64,000 bases of DNA from Nilaparvata lugens (taxonomy: Eukaryota; Arthropoda; Insecta; Hemiptera; Delphacidae). Position 1 is the first letter of the stretch. Every line of letters begins with the position of its first letter. Below are positions 44,199 through 57,224 of this stretch, one piece after another. Location: assembly GCF_014356525.2 (NCBI RefSeq), contig NC_052508.1:38003613-38067612 (forward strand), read 5' to 3'. Made by a program: the position numbers and the translations under genes. The notes beneath the pieces are model-generated. The model ran no database searches. It was given only the letters and a program-made list of their open reading frames with translations, and was not told the DNA's origin.

Positions 44199-46221
44199 AG
44201 CAGCTTTGTAAGTCTTTTTCTAAAAAGTATATAACTTTCAAGTCCCATCGACATCTCCTACGATTTATACAATATTTATCTTCAATTTTTTTAGAAATTC
44301 ATCACCTTTGAACTCCTAGATCTTCCAGAATTCTCGATAATGTAAGGGCATACCGGTTTGGAGATAGAGAACTCTCATTTGTTACTACGAGAAGGGATAC
44401 TCGTAGAATGAATGAATAGATTTTATTTGTCAACATTATTGAAAATATGAATGGCTTCAAAGGTTTTCTACTGGAGGTTTTCTATTCAAAGTTTTAATAC
44501 CCCAACAATTATAAAGTTGAAAAAAGGTACTGAATGTAGCCTATTTCTCCTAGTAATACTTTGAGTGATAATATAGACCTATACTTCTTCAATCACTGTT
44601 TTTATCAGCATAATAATTAGGCTTGGCTTGAATACTTTATAGTTATTTCGAGCTTTCTCGTTATTTATTACGTTGTACACATTCGAGCTGTTTCCTTTGT
44701 TCATTGTGATATTCTTCTGCAAACTCAACCAATATCTATCCTTTCAAAATTGATTCTAATACCAATCTCAATGCAGAAGACATATAAAGGAAAAGCTAAT
44801 ATTAATTAGATTAAAGTAAAATCAAGAGCGGTTGCAGAGAATAAAGGTTGTTAGTGCAGGGCATTCCATCAGTGATTTGAAATGAGAATGTGGATGATCA
44901 ACGGATGAAGATGATAAGCGCACCACTTTCCTCCCTTATGATATTATATTATGATATTTGATGATTTCGTTTGTTATTACCAATCAATTGGATTGATCAA
45001 CAATTAAATTCCAATTTTATTTTCGATAAAGAACTTTATTGGTTTCAAAATTATTTACACTCAGTGACCAAGGCACAATCTAGTAACATAATTTTTATCA
45101 CATATACATCACTCACACTCTATGTGGTAGAAAGCCCCAATATATGGAACAAAAGAAAGTATGGGGTGATAGTATAACACTCAAATTCATAAATGCATTA
45201 TAAACTGAATAATTTGCTATTTGAAAAAATATCTTAAAATATGCCCAACTATATTATCTTTCCGGTATAGGAAAATAATGTGGAGATTGAAAATAATTGG
45301 AATTTACCACGCACATTATCCTGTTTTAAGTTTATGAGAGTTCAATTTCTAGAATTGAAATGCCCTCCGAGTTGATTAAAGAGATTTTCATCCTTTCTAA
45401 TCTTTCAAACAGGAATTCAACCGATCACTTGCCTTATAGAATTATCAAGTTTATTAGAATGAATATATTGTAGGATACTTATAGTATGAATTCATATTCA
45501 TACGCATACTTTTCAATGTATGATTCATTTTCATTAAATTCATTATTATTGAATCATGAAGAGTTGATTTTCCCTTTCACAAATAAATAAAGAATGAGAG
45601 TTCTACAATAAGTACCAATTGAGAATTCCTCTTACAAATAATTAAATTAGAAATATGTGTTTCAGAATACGAGATCAAGTATTCAATACAATTATTGAGA
45701 ATTCCTCACGCGCAATCCATGCTTTAATATAATATTCGCCCTTATATTTTTTGTTATAGTTTTCAATTAGAAAGATTCAACCAGAAAACTATTTCCTCAT
45801 CAAGTATGTGAAAGCCATAATTTTCCTGAAAAAAGAGTTCCTCCTAAGGGATTAGGCAAGAAGTTCTATTGATTCTACATATGATATACAGTACACAGAC
45901 AAGATAAAGGATTGTGAAAGAAATAATAGTACAATCAATGTTTCATGTTCTTAATACCTTATTCAATGATCGATTTATCGAATTCATTAGCATTAAGTAA
46001 TTGAATTACAAAAGAGCCAGGAAAAGCATGTTAATTTTCAATAAGAGAGCAACAGGTATTCGATGTAGGCTCTTACAAAATCAATCATTCTGAAAGATCC
46101 AGTCGTCCAAAAGTATTGAATTTCTAAAAAAAATTAAAGATAAATATTGTATGAGTCGTAGGAGATGTCGATGGGACTTGAAAGTTATTTACTTTTTGAG
46201 AAAAAGACTTACAAAGCTGCT
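44199..46221. mobile_element. Two-kilobase unit with 103-105-bp terminal inverted repeats
   Basis: The left arm 44199-44301 begins AGCAGCTTTGTAAGTC and contains CAAGTCCCATCGACATCTCC. The right arm 46117-46221 is its reverse complement, ending ACAAAGCTGCT. The interior (about 1.8 kb) is AT-rich with no transposase; the 68-codon frame at 44971-45177 is not recognised. It is best read as a non-autonomous DNA transposon or fold-back unit. Confidence 0.65.
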
Positions 46222-47573
46222 AAATTTAACATTGGAAATATAGGAAGAATAGATATTTAGAGTACCAATGATGTCACACTGATCATCCGACTCTGATCAT
46301 TAAAAGATCGAGATGCACGTGGCCAGTACCTTGTATTCCAAGTAACTTGGTGTTATCTACAGCTTCCACTTTTATAGAGATAAAATGAATGCATATCGTT
46401 TGAACTTGCCGGTTCAAGTTCAACTACCTAATAGCGTTGTAGCGTTGTTACGCGGGAAAAGTTATCCAATTCAGTTCCTTGGCGGGCGACAGCTGAACGA
46501 AGCGCGACTTTTGAAAATTTTTGCCTAGCGTCACAACTCTCATAATAATTATGTTTTTTCGGCTTAGGAAGGTGAAGGAGTCATGGGAAAATTCTACAAA
46601 AAGTCGTGAACGTTTTTTTCATATATTTGAGATTCTTCTAAATTTTTAAATCAATCTGTCCAAATTTAACAAAGTTATAAGCATTTTCAAATGTGATGCT
46701 GGTTAAGAATAAAAATAGAGTAATATCCGTATTCCCTACCAGACATTCAGCTGAACTTTGAGTTCTCATTTTATTCTATGGAAAAATGAATGCATTTTTA
46801 GCATTTCTGAGCTTGGAATCATATTTTTCAAATGTTTCTTCATATCTTTATCCAATCAGGTACAATTTATATAATATACAGTGATGTAGTAATTAAGATT
46901 TCTATTACATAAATACATACATTACATATATAAATTAATGAATATATACATTATATAAATACATACTTGAGTATATTCTTACCATTGAACAGACCAACAC
47001 GAATTGTAGAGATTTAAACAAAAGACCCACCTTGTGTTAAGGAATGAACCTACACTTCTATGGATGAATACTTCGTATACAAATCAATTAATATCAGATA
47101 ATTTGATAATATTCTAGAGATTGGAGTTAGACTCACTAATATTCTATAAGGAATAATTGTCATACTTGGAAGATGTTGGAGAACATTGCTCATTATAATG
47201 TAAATGTAGTAACAGTTTGTAGCATTCGATGTTTTAATGATTCCAGTAGTCCTTCATTATTGTACTTTCTTGTGTATGTCACTGCAATAAACTGAATTTA
47301 TTGATACACGAAATAATTCTAAAATCAATATAACAATAGGCAGTGTTCGGTAAAGATGGTATTGTGATTAAAATTCATTCAAAGACCTGGCATGCTGCCC
47401 AAAAGTCTTCATTCAGTTTTAACAATCGAAACCTTGATATTATTCCAGCAAATAAGTTTGAATTTCATGGCCATTCCCCAATTTTATTCAGATGTTCATA
47501 CCTTAAGATTAGTGTGGTTAATTTCTGATGAGAAAGTCAAAAACATTTTTTTTAATTTCCAATAATTGATAGA
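46222..47573. other. AT-rich intergenic, no gene seen
   Basis: About 1.35 kb of AT-rich DNA. It contains TACATA/ATATAC-type simple sequence at 46900-46970. A 61-codon frame at 47343-47528 is not recognised. Confidence 0.45.
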
Positions 47574-47726
47574 AGGGCCATTTGCACAGTGACAGTTTAA
47601 ACGAAAATTCCATCTTAAACTGGATTAAATCCATATCAAGTCTTGTTTGTTATAATGTGTTACATTTTGAGTTTAAGCCACCAGCTGATTAAATTCAGTT
47701 TAAGCTTTGACTGTGCAAATGGCTCT
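47574..47726. mobile_element. MITE with terminal inverted repeats
   Basis: It begins AGGGCCATTTGCACAGTGAC and ends with GACTGTGCAAATGGCTCT. Pairing extends inward through AGTTTAAAC-type sequence; 153 bp, no ORF. Confidence 0.75.
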
Positions 47727-48054
47727 TAATTCAGTAATTCCCTTTCAACTGATACAGCTCATTGGGGTTTTCAGGGTAATCTCCTAGATTTCTACATTTA
47801 TTGAGCATGCTTGACTTATTATGCAACCTCAAATAAATAAATAAATCAACTTTATTAATCAACTTTAAATGCATAAAAAAACGGTGCTTGTACAATTTTT
47901 TCCTTTACATATTCTGACAACATGAAAATCTTAGTCTATTGACAATGCTCTACAGAATGTTTTGAGTTATGTGCAATACAAGTTCATGGAGCCGGTTGCT
48001 GGTTGATTCAAACAAATCTCGAATCATTATTACAAAGACGAAGTATGGCAACGT
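47727..48054. other. Intergenic, no gene seen
   Basis: About 330 bp; AATAAATAAATAAATCAA near 47830 is simple sequence. Confidence 0.4.
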
Positions 48055-48310
48055 TTGATGGACCTTCATGAGGAGTGGAATTTATTTACTATATATGAGA
48101 ATTGGCAACACAGCTCAGCGGACCAAACATAGGAGCACATTTCACGCAGCAATTATAATATTGAAGGACCTTCTTGAGGAGTAAAATTTGGATGCAACTC
48201 CAATGTTGGCGCCAAATCACTCAAGACCCAACATAGGAGTAGATTTTATATAGCAGAATTATATAAGCACTTTGGAGGTTAGAAAGGACCATCATGAGGT
48301 GAATAACTTC
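48055..48310 (+). repeat. Imperfect tandem repeat, about 115-120-bp unit
   Basis: GGACC(T)TTCATGAGGAG at 48060, GGACCTTCTTGAGGAG at 48168 and GGACCATCATGAGGTG at 48287 mark successive units. Within units, CCAAACATAGGAG and CCCAACATAGGAG recur with GCAGCAATTATA-type sequence. Confidence 0.6.
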
Positions 48311-48589
48311 ACAAGGATCTAGATTAATTATGGATGAATATATCATAAATTGAGTGGAATATAACCATTCAGCAAGTCAAGTTCTTCAGGTATAACATAA
48401 TAGTTTTATTTTGTGACTATCTGATCAAATTTAAAATGGGGGGTCCCGGGAACTACATAAGAGTTGAAATTTTACTGGACCCACAACAGGCACAAAAACG
48501 TAAATATATATATATATTATTAGTATGACCTATTCCACCCTCTAGGTTTCCTAATAATTGCGAAGTATTGCTACGACGCAGACTAGCTA

Positions 48590-50349
48590 CAGTCGGGTAT
48601 GGGTCGGGGTCGGTGACCGTATTGACTGGTGGAGATACCGGACCTACACTTCTCCCTCTATCCTGATTCTTTACCCTCTGCTTCTTTCGCGAGATTTTTA
48701 CTTTCAGAGGAAGAGTGTTTGCCCGTGCCGTTGCTGGCCGATTCGGCCCTCGGCCTTTGGAATACAGGGTGGGTGTTAAGGGAGATTAAGATAACCCTAT
48801 ACAAGGAGACGGATCTGACTATCAGATCCCTACCAATAATTCTATTTATAAGGTAGTACGCAATCTGAACCAACTGCGAATTGACGGCGAGCAAGCTGTA
48901 CCTGCAAGCCCGGGATGTGGTTTTTCTATGGGGTTTGAGGTGAGAGCTATGGGGTAAAGGTATGACGGAACTATGGAGTTATTAGTAGTATTCAAGGTAT
49001 AATTAAATAGGGCAAGGTATAGGGTGTAAGCTATAGAGAATAGGGTGCAGGGTGTGAGGTATACGGTATAGGGTATAGGGAACAGAGAATCAATAATAAG
49101 ATTATTATTCTCTACAGCAAATAAATATCTGCTCAATAATCCGCAATCTGAGAATTGCGCTCTAGCTCTCAGCAAGCTGGACCTGCTAGCTAAATACAGT
49201 ATATCAGTTTCAATTATGTGGTAATTAAAGTTTAGAGGATAAGGTTTCGGGTGTTGGATTTCTGAATCGCGAGCCTGCAGCTGCGAAGGGATTTTCAGCA
49301 ATTCTGAAACTGCTAAACAGGATTTCCGCGCTAATCTGATGACTGCGCGCCGGTTATTAAGGGTCAATCTGTGACTGCCCTTAAGGGTATGGGAATCACT
49401 CTCAATCGTCCGAAACGCTTTTATATTAAGAGTCAGTATGTCGACTATTATGAGAGGATAGAAAAGATTTTTCACAGACACAGTCTGTAGAATAATATCG
49501 GGAAGACAACAGTCTGTCGTTGTCAGGGTAGGAAAGGATTTTTCCAGGATTTTCCACAAGGAAAATATCGAGTCAGAGACTCCTAATTCAGGAAAAGATT
49601 TCAATAGACTTTTCCAAGTAATTGCCAGTCTAAGGACTACCACAAGATCGATCTCTAATTTGCAACTGAGATCACGGGAAAATTCGTGAATTTTCCACAG
49701 GAAAACCAGCAAATAATATTTGCTATTAAAGAAGACAGGTTTCTAAGAATTTTAGAAAGGATTTGCGGGTCTGAAAACCCGCGACTAGGACGATCTCGAA
49801 TCTGGAACTGAGATCAGGAAGGATTTTAACACAGGAAGAATTAAGAGAAAGAAAGAGAAAGGATGCCGCAGTCTAGAAACTTCGGCGAGGAAGTCCTCAA
49901 GCTGTACCTGAGAGCTAGAAGGATTTTAGAATAGGGAAAGTGAAGAGAAAGAAAGAGAAAGGACGTCGCAGTCTACCAACTTCGACAAGGACGAACTCAA
50001 GCTGTACCTGAGTTCTCAAGGAAATGATTGGAATTTCCCTACTTGGAATTACAGCAAGTCTGAAACTGCTAAGCGAATTTAAAATACAGGGCCACTCTAT
50101 AGTATGAAAACCAAGCAAGGAAAATTTACCATAAATGATAATAATCTCTCTACAAGGATAAAAATTAATCGAGAAAACTTTTCTCAAAAGGAACAGGGAT
50201 TTACCCACAAGAATAAAAATTTATTGAGAAAAACTATTCTTAAAAAGGACAGGGATTCCCTACAAGAATAAAATTCAATGGAGAAAATTACTCTTTAAAC
50301 TAAAGGCCACCTTACTACAGAGAAGGAAAAATATACGGACTACCAGTCC
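48590..50349. repeat. Dense hairpin array with conserved loops
   Basis: Dozens of short inverted repeats follow one another. At least 16 share a loop near TCTGNNAAC(T) while stems differ: 48859-48878, 49142-49159, 49171-49187, 49268-49285, 49297-49314, 49328-49348, 49357-49384, 49505-49524, 49650-49673, 49765-49782, 49792-49815, 49865-49886, 49896-49912, 49965-49986, 49993-50015 and 50053-50070. Linkers often read GAAAGGATTT or similar. Other stems lack this loop (48811-48829, 49474-49488, 49531-49545, 49570-49582, 49591-49615, 49708-49724, 50337-50349). The stretch is GC-richer than its surroundings. The 288-codon minus frame at 48846-49712 runs through it and shows no known domain. Function and strand are unknown. 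Confidence 0.75.
50150..50305 (+). repeat. Tandem repeat, about 54-bp unit, three copies
   Basis: TACAAG(G/A)ATAAAA then GAGAAAA and ACAGGGATT recur from about 50150, 50204 and 50258; the last unit is partial. It directly follows the hairpin array. Confidence 0.65.
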
Positions 50350-51258
50350 TGACATACAATTACCTGAAATGACGTGGATACTGATACGGAGAATAGCGAA
50401 CCGATTCCCACTTCCCGTATTATAAGTTAATTAAAAACGTCGTGAAGCGACAGAGTCGAGACTTATAAATTAAGTACTCAAAATAACCCGCTATAAGGGC
50501 CTAGCTAAATTTCCCCACTCAACTATTTGTAACACAAACTTGAGATCCCTTACCGGTTTCAAAACCAGGATAACTCGTTCACCCCCAGTGATACGAATTT
50601 AGGAAAAATAACCAACAAGAAAGAAAATCCCCCAGGAAGTTCTATCTTCAAATACAGTCGGCAATTCGACATACAATATTCCATTCACTAAAATACAGAA
50701 TAGAATATTAACCCTCTAGTACACCACTATTAGGAGCGCCGCTCGGAACGCAGCCGTACATGAACCCGTTCACCGAACAACTGCTCTCTCCCTGGTCTTC
50801 TTGGAGCTGCACCGGGTCGCTGAAAATTAGGAGGCCGGGGGAAAAGAGCTTCCTGACCAATGAGAGTCTGAAAAGATGATCACGCCACTGGTCATGTGAC
50901 GGGGTTTTGACTCAGCTGCTCCTGATGCTAAGGGTGCAGCAAATGATGACAATACTGCTGATTCATATAGTAGATTAGGCCGGTAAACAATATTTCTATT
51001 CCAGAAATTTCATGAAGAGCGATACCGACTCAACTCGGTAGCCGAGTGGTAAACAAGATCTGGAAATATCTGGTTAGATGAATCCGCTGCTGATGATTTA
51101 AAGGGGTTGACGGCGATGGTGATAATGCATATACACAACTGCAAATCTAACAAAATATATCCGGCAGTCGATCCTATTCCTATTCTAAAACAGAATAAAT
51201 TCGCTAATTTTTCACTAGACGACGGCTCTACGTCCGTCACAAAAATTCACTTTGTGAC
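50350..51258. other. Moderately GC-rich intergenic, no gene seen
   Basis: This is continuous with the hairpin array in composition (CGCCGCTCGGAACGCAGCC near 50738; AGGAGGCCGGGGG near 50828). No LTR, ORF or RNA gene is identified; the 76-codon minus frame at 51010-51240 is not recognised. Confidence 0.4.
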
Positions 51259-51259
51259 A

Positions 51260-51324
<65 letters not shown>

Positions 51325-51326
51325 CA
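51259..51326. repeat. (TA)n microsatellite
   Basis: A nearly pure TA tract of about 68 bp. Confidence 0.95.
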
Positions 51327-53444
51327 AAATTAAGGTTTACTTCTGGAATTGATCGCTGACGTTTTTAAAACGAGTATATTCGTATCTGAACTAGTAATCT
51401 TATCTAGAATAAATAGTCGCCATCACCTTTTCAAATTATGTGAAAGGGCGGCGAGTGGCCAGGAATAGCTCCAACCTGCGGATTTTCAATTCCTGAAAGC
51501 TAGTATTGATGGCACTGGTGTTATCTATTTGAGAATAAGCTTGTTAAGAACATTATATAGTATTTGAAAATAAAATTCTCGCCGGCCAATTGAAAGTTAA
51601 ATAAGCTTTTCAGATGAGCTTTTTCATCGAAAAACAAAGAAATGAACGGGAGATAAACAGGGAAACAGAATGATTGTATACTAAGGAATTAATTAAACAT
51701 AATTAAATTGAACTTGACCGATAACAAAAGCCAATGCTTTTATAAGCTGTAAGGTTTCTTTTAAGGTTCATAACTCATGAAATGGATCGAAAACATTGAT
51801 ATCAGTTTCGTCTCAATAATGTTTTACATTAATTTTATCATCAAATCAGCAATATAAAATGTAAAGAAATGGTTTCAAATTCTCATCATGCCAAGTTGAA
51901 GTAGGGTATTCTTTACATGAAGCGTTATGATTGCTGAAGCACTTGAAGAATTTGGGTCGATATTGCATTACAAATGCTAGTATTTGTAGTATTACATAAT
52001 TATTATTATTTATTTCTATGAAATTGTTTTTTCAACATTTTAATTACATCACTCTACTCAATTCCTTGTTTTTATGAAACTCAGCATTTTTCAGTTGATT
52101 CCTCACATTGTTTTATCAATTTCCAATGATAGCTAATATTGGTGTACATTAATAGTTGATTGTATTCACTTTCCAGATGCACCGGCGATTCTTTCACATC
52201 AGATATGAACACAAATTTTGGATCAACAATGAACGATAGTAGATGGTGAGTTTTTATCCTTGACTTTTGAAGTTTATTCTTTTTCTGTGATTCAGATTTG
52301 ATTTTCAAATTCAAGAACAACTTGATAGAATATGTGGTATTTTCAATATTGTTTTATTTTTTTATTCAAAATCAAGTTCAACTTCTACTGTAAGATGAAT
52401 ATCACATTGATGTTCTATTTTAATAGCAACTAACTTCTCTCCTTTAATATTTGAACAATTCTATTCCATACCCTCCTTACCATTCCATACGATCAAGCAG
52501 TCATGAAGAACTTGAAGGTGGAAGCCTCACAATACTATTTACAGTACATTGTATAAATCAACCCCTCTTTTTTTCTAAAGAATCGGAAAACCCAAAACCT
52601 CCATTATCAAACATTGTTTTGTTCTGTCAATAGTTTCTGAAAAAATTTATGAACAAAGAAAGTAATTTCCTGATACTTGGTTAACAAATTAAATCTTGAA
52701 GATTTTGTGAGCTTTCCGCGTTGACAACTTTCCCCACTTCTTTTGTAGGACAAGGCTTTTTGTTTTTCGCGTTCAGGCGCGTGCTTGACCTGTTTTTGTG
52801 ATTTCTGTGACCTACTCTAACACACAACTCGCTGGCTTAATAGCAACAAAGAAATATGTCACTGCTATTATTTGTTTATTCACGGCTAACAATCAGGTGG
52901 ACAGCCATAATTACATTCTAGAAAATCATGAGAATCATGAGGGCCCACCTACCTACTTTGCTGTGAAATGAAGATAGTCCACAAATACTGTAAATTCAGT
53001 TGTTATTGCACATTATATTAAAGGCCCATTGTGCTGTGTCTAATGTAAGTAATACATTAATAATACTGTTAAAATATTTGTATCAACTTTACCAAAGTTA
53101 TTATCCTATACTAGTAGTTCTGTGAACAGTAGACCTCACGCAGTATTCTCATCCACAAGTACCAGATGTCAACTGTTTTAAATGTTAACAAACTCAGTTC
53201 ACGTTTGAATTTGTATTCCATATGATACAACTCATCCAGTTCCGTGATAATCTTTCTATCCGATGAAAATTATTTTTTTTAGAATCAAAAATATTATAAT
53301 TTCTCCAGCATTATTTAGTTCATTTGTTTCTTTTTATTCACCTATTAAATAAGTTTTTTTCGAATGTGAGAATATTGATACTGATGGGCACGCATAGTAA
53401 TACCATGACTGCAAAACAAAATATTGAAACCAAAGACCTTAAAG
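51327..53444. other. AT-rich intergenic, no supported gene
   Basis: About 2.1 kb. A 79-codon frame on the minus strand at 52081-52320 (HHLLSFIVDPKFVFISDV) has balanced codon use and could be a diverged exon, but no family is recognised. Confidence 0.35.
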
Positions 53445-53629
53445 CTGCGATTAGACCAAATTTATTAAAAAAATGTTAATAACTCAATCCTTTTAGATTA
53501 TTTCAGATTGAACATAACTTATCATACACATGATGAACATATGTGTTTGTCAACTTCCGTTCAATCTAATAGAATCTATAAGGATTGAGTTATAACCATT
53601 TTGTTAATAACTTTGGTGTAAACCCAACT
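53445..53629. mobile_element. MITE, copy B of 14277-14462
   Basis: The right end ACTTTGGTGTAAACCCAAC and the central TCAATCTAATAGAAT block match copy A. The left end (CTGCGATTAGACC) is more diverged. Confidence 0.75.
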
Positions 53630-53800
53630 TAAAGATGCATACCTCTTTAATGTCTTTGATTGAAACTATAGACCTTATACAAATACAGTAATAGACTGGC
53701 TTCTCCACACATCTGTGTAATCACTTGTCAGCTGATTTATGATGTAATTTTATAGTCTGATTTTTACTCTAATATTGGCGTATGAAGGAGGCTCCTTTTT

Positions 53801-53931
53801 ACTTTCCTTGCCCTATTACCATAGGTAAGGAAAGTATTGCTTTCCGAAAAAAATTAAGGTACCCCAATTTCTAAATTTCTATACGTTTCAAGGTCCCCTG
53901 AGTCCGAAAAAGTGGTTTTTGGGTATTGGTC

Positions 53932-53990
<59 letters not shown>

Positions 53991-53997
53991 TGTGGTG

Positions 53998-54028
<31 letters not shown>

Positions 54029-54041
54029 TGTGTGTGTGTGT

Positions 54042-54116
<75 letters not shown>

Positions 54117-54767
54117 ACGATATCTCATCTCCAAATCAACGGAATGACTTGAAACTTGGAACGTAAGGTCCTCATAATATAAGGATCAGACACGAACAAT
54201 TTCGATCAAATGCGATTCAAGATGGCGGCTAAAATGACGAAAATGTTGTCAAAAACAGGGTTTTTCGCGATTATCTCAAAAACGGCTCCAACAATTTCGA
54301 TTGAAGTTATACCTGAAATAGTCATCGATAAGCTCTATCAACTGCAACAAGTCCCATATCTGTAAAAATTTCAGGAGCTCCGCCTCATCTATGCGAGATT
54401 TGATTTTAGATTCTCAATTATCAGGCTTCAGATACAATTTAAACAAAAAATTACGAGTGGAAAAGATTGAGCATGAGAATCTCTACAATTATTAATGTTT
54501 GGTAACATTTTCATTTAAAATTGAAAATAAGCTCGAAATTCGAGAAAATGATATTATCCAATTGCAAACTGTTGGCAACTGTTGATTCTATTAAATGATT
54601 CACTATGAAGAGATAGCAGACCTCGTGTGTCTCCAGCGTTATTGCCCTGTCACCAGCTTGCTCAAATCTTTGAATTGTGAACTTGAGATGCGCGGGAACA
54701 CTAGCGTCAGGTGATCAATTTTCATAACGGCAAGGAAAGTTGTGTGAGTGCGCCACACCAGATTTTT
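53801..54767 (+). repeat. Dispersed repeat with (TG)n core, copy 2
   Basis: Same ends and order as copy 1 (14919-15805), full length. The TG tract (53932-54113) is longer and interrupted by GG or TT steps. Confidence 0.88.
53932..54113. repeat. (TG)n microsatellite, interrupted
   Basis: A 180-bp TG tract inside copy 2, broken by occasional TGG/TTG. Confidence 0.95.
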
Positions 54768-54998
54768 CCTTTTATATTATACTCGAAATGCAAAATTTCC
54801 AAAAACCTTGTATATACGACCGTCGAAGCGCAATTTAAAAACCTGTCAAATTTCATGAAAATCTATTACCGCGTTTCGCCGTGAATGCGCAACATATAAA
54901 TATATAAACATATAAACACTTAAACATTCAAACATTAAGAGAAATGCCAAACCGTCGACTTGAATCTTAGACCTCACTTCGTTCGGTCAACTATTAAA
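54768..54998 (+). repeat. Dispersed-looking repeat fragment
   Basis: It contains ATTACCGCGTTTCGCCGTG, ATATAAAC-type runs and ACCGTCGACTTGAATCTTAG. It looks like a repeat tail between copy 2 and the Helitron-like unit; there is only one copy in the window, so the repeat call is from recall. Confidence 0.35.
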
Positions 54999-55570
54999 CG
55001 AGCTATTTCCGTTTATATGTTTGTATGTCACCGGATATCGAAAACGGCTTAATGATTCTCACAAAATTCAGAACATAGTAGGTTTATAATATAAAAATTC
55101 GAATGCACTAGGTCTCATTCCTGGGAAAACTCGCTGAAGGACATTAAAAGGATAATTTATTATTGTTCATCCTTGGAAAAACAGCTGACAATTTCGTCGT
55201 CTGTTGATGATGGAAGTGACTGAGCGAGTGCATGTGTGTGGGACAAAGTAATATGACTCTGCTGTTGAACTTTTGTGATCATTCAATCAGGTACTTAGTG
55301 CCGGTTGCAAAAAAGCCGGATTATTTTCAATCCTAATAAATTCCAGTAGATCCATCTTTTTGAAATGGTCTTCTCTGATTTGGTTCACGTAAAATTAATC
55401 AGGATTAAAATTTAACCGGCTTTTGTGCAACCGGGCCTTTTGTGAGAAAAATGTTTGCATTCCTCTAGGAATTAATCTCAATCCACTTTGATTACATAGA
55501 ACTATAAATAAATATTTTTTTTTATGATTTTGTACTACAGAGCGAAGCTCGTTTCCCCGATATTTTATTG
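54999..55570 (+). mobile_element. Helitron-like repeat, second copy, with nested MITE
   Basis: It shares GGATATCGAAAACGGC, AACATAGTAGGTT and TAGGTCTCATTCCTGGGAAA with 42042-42690. It ends AGAGCGAAGCTCGTTTCCCC. The MITE 55299-55438 is inserted in it. Confidence 0.45.
55299..55438. mobile_element. Short fold-back MITE
   Basis: The left end GTGCCGGTTGCAAAAAAGCC pairs with GGCTTTTGTGCAACCGGGCC at the right end. Inner TTAATCAGGATTAAAA pairs with TTTTCAATCCTAATAAA. A relic of the same family lies at 41815-41875. Confidence 0.75.
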
Positions 55571-55692
55571 AATAAGGGGAAAACTCTTCTGCCGTTATGC
55601 GAAGTTTGGTTCCTGAACTATAGATCTGTTCAGCTGTTCTATTAGTCCAGTCAATATAGACATAAAAAGGGGGTGTGCTTACAATAATTTTT

Positions 55693-56587
<895 letters not shown>

Positions 56588-57224
56588 ATTGTAGTTCTGG
56601 TTTTTTAGTATATTGTTTGGATACATAAGAGAAGTACAGAACCAATTTTTCCATGCAAAATTTTCTTGTGCTAGATAAAGGGTGGCACAAAAACCTCGTA
56701 TTTTCCAATTTTCAGCCATTTCCGCCAAATCCAGTTATCGAACAGAAAATTTTTCTCTTGCCTTTTCTTTAGATTATGACATGAGATCATTCTCGGAAAC
56801 TCTCTATCTTCAATGAGTACAGAGTTAAGATTTTTTTTTAAATAGTAAAATTTTAAGAAAAAAAATCAATTTTGATGAATTTTAGTTTTTGATCTACAAA
56901 ATCGTGCGATTGTTACCATTTGAATGTAATAATTAAATCCCTCTGGGCGAAATTTTGTGCTCTACAATCTGAGACCAGATAGTGCTGTATATCTCATAAG
57001 ATTTCCAGGTACATGTGATAACAATGTTCTTTGTAATTTGAAAACACCTCCACCAACACAACACCTACATCAACTTCATTGTCCTCACATTGAGATTCGC
57101 ACAATGATATAAGTTCATAAGATTCTCATTCTATGAGCACTTGCACTTGTTAAATGAATCCCAGTGGGGATGCATAAGGACGTGAGTAGTATAGTTTTGT
57201 ATGTTCTGGGACAAAATGTGCCAG
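56588..57224. other. Intergenic, no gene seen
   Basis: About 640 bp; nothing recognised. Confidence 0.45.

Noticed and set aside
48846..49712. 288-codon open frame on the minus strand
   Set aside because: It runs through the hairpin array, shows no known domain, and palindromic, biased sequence can stay open by chance. I keep the hairpins as the main feature.
51020..51075. tRNA-like GTAGCCGAGTGG box
   Set aside because: No B box or cloverleaf follows at the right distance.
53871..54166. His/Thr- and Val/Cys-rich frames on both strands
   Set aside because: Direct translation of a (TG)n tract; same for 15030-15268 and 55773-56356.
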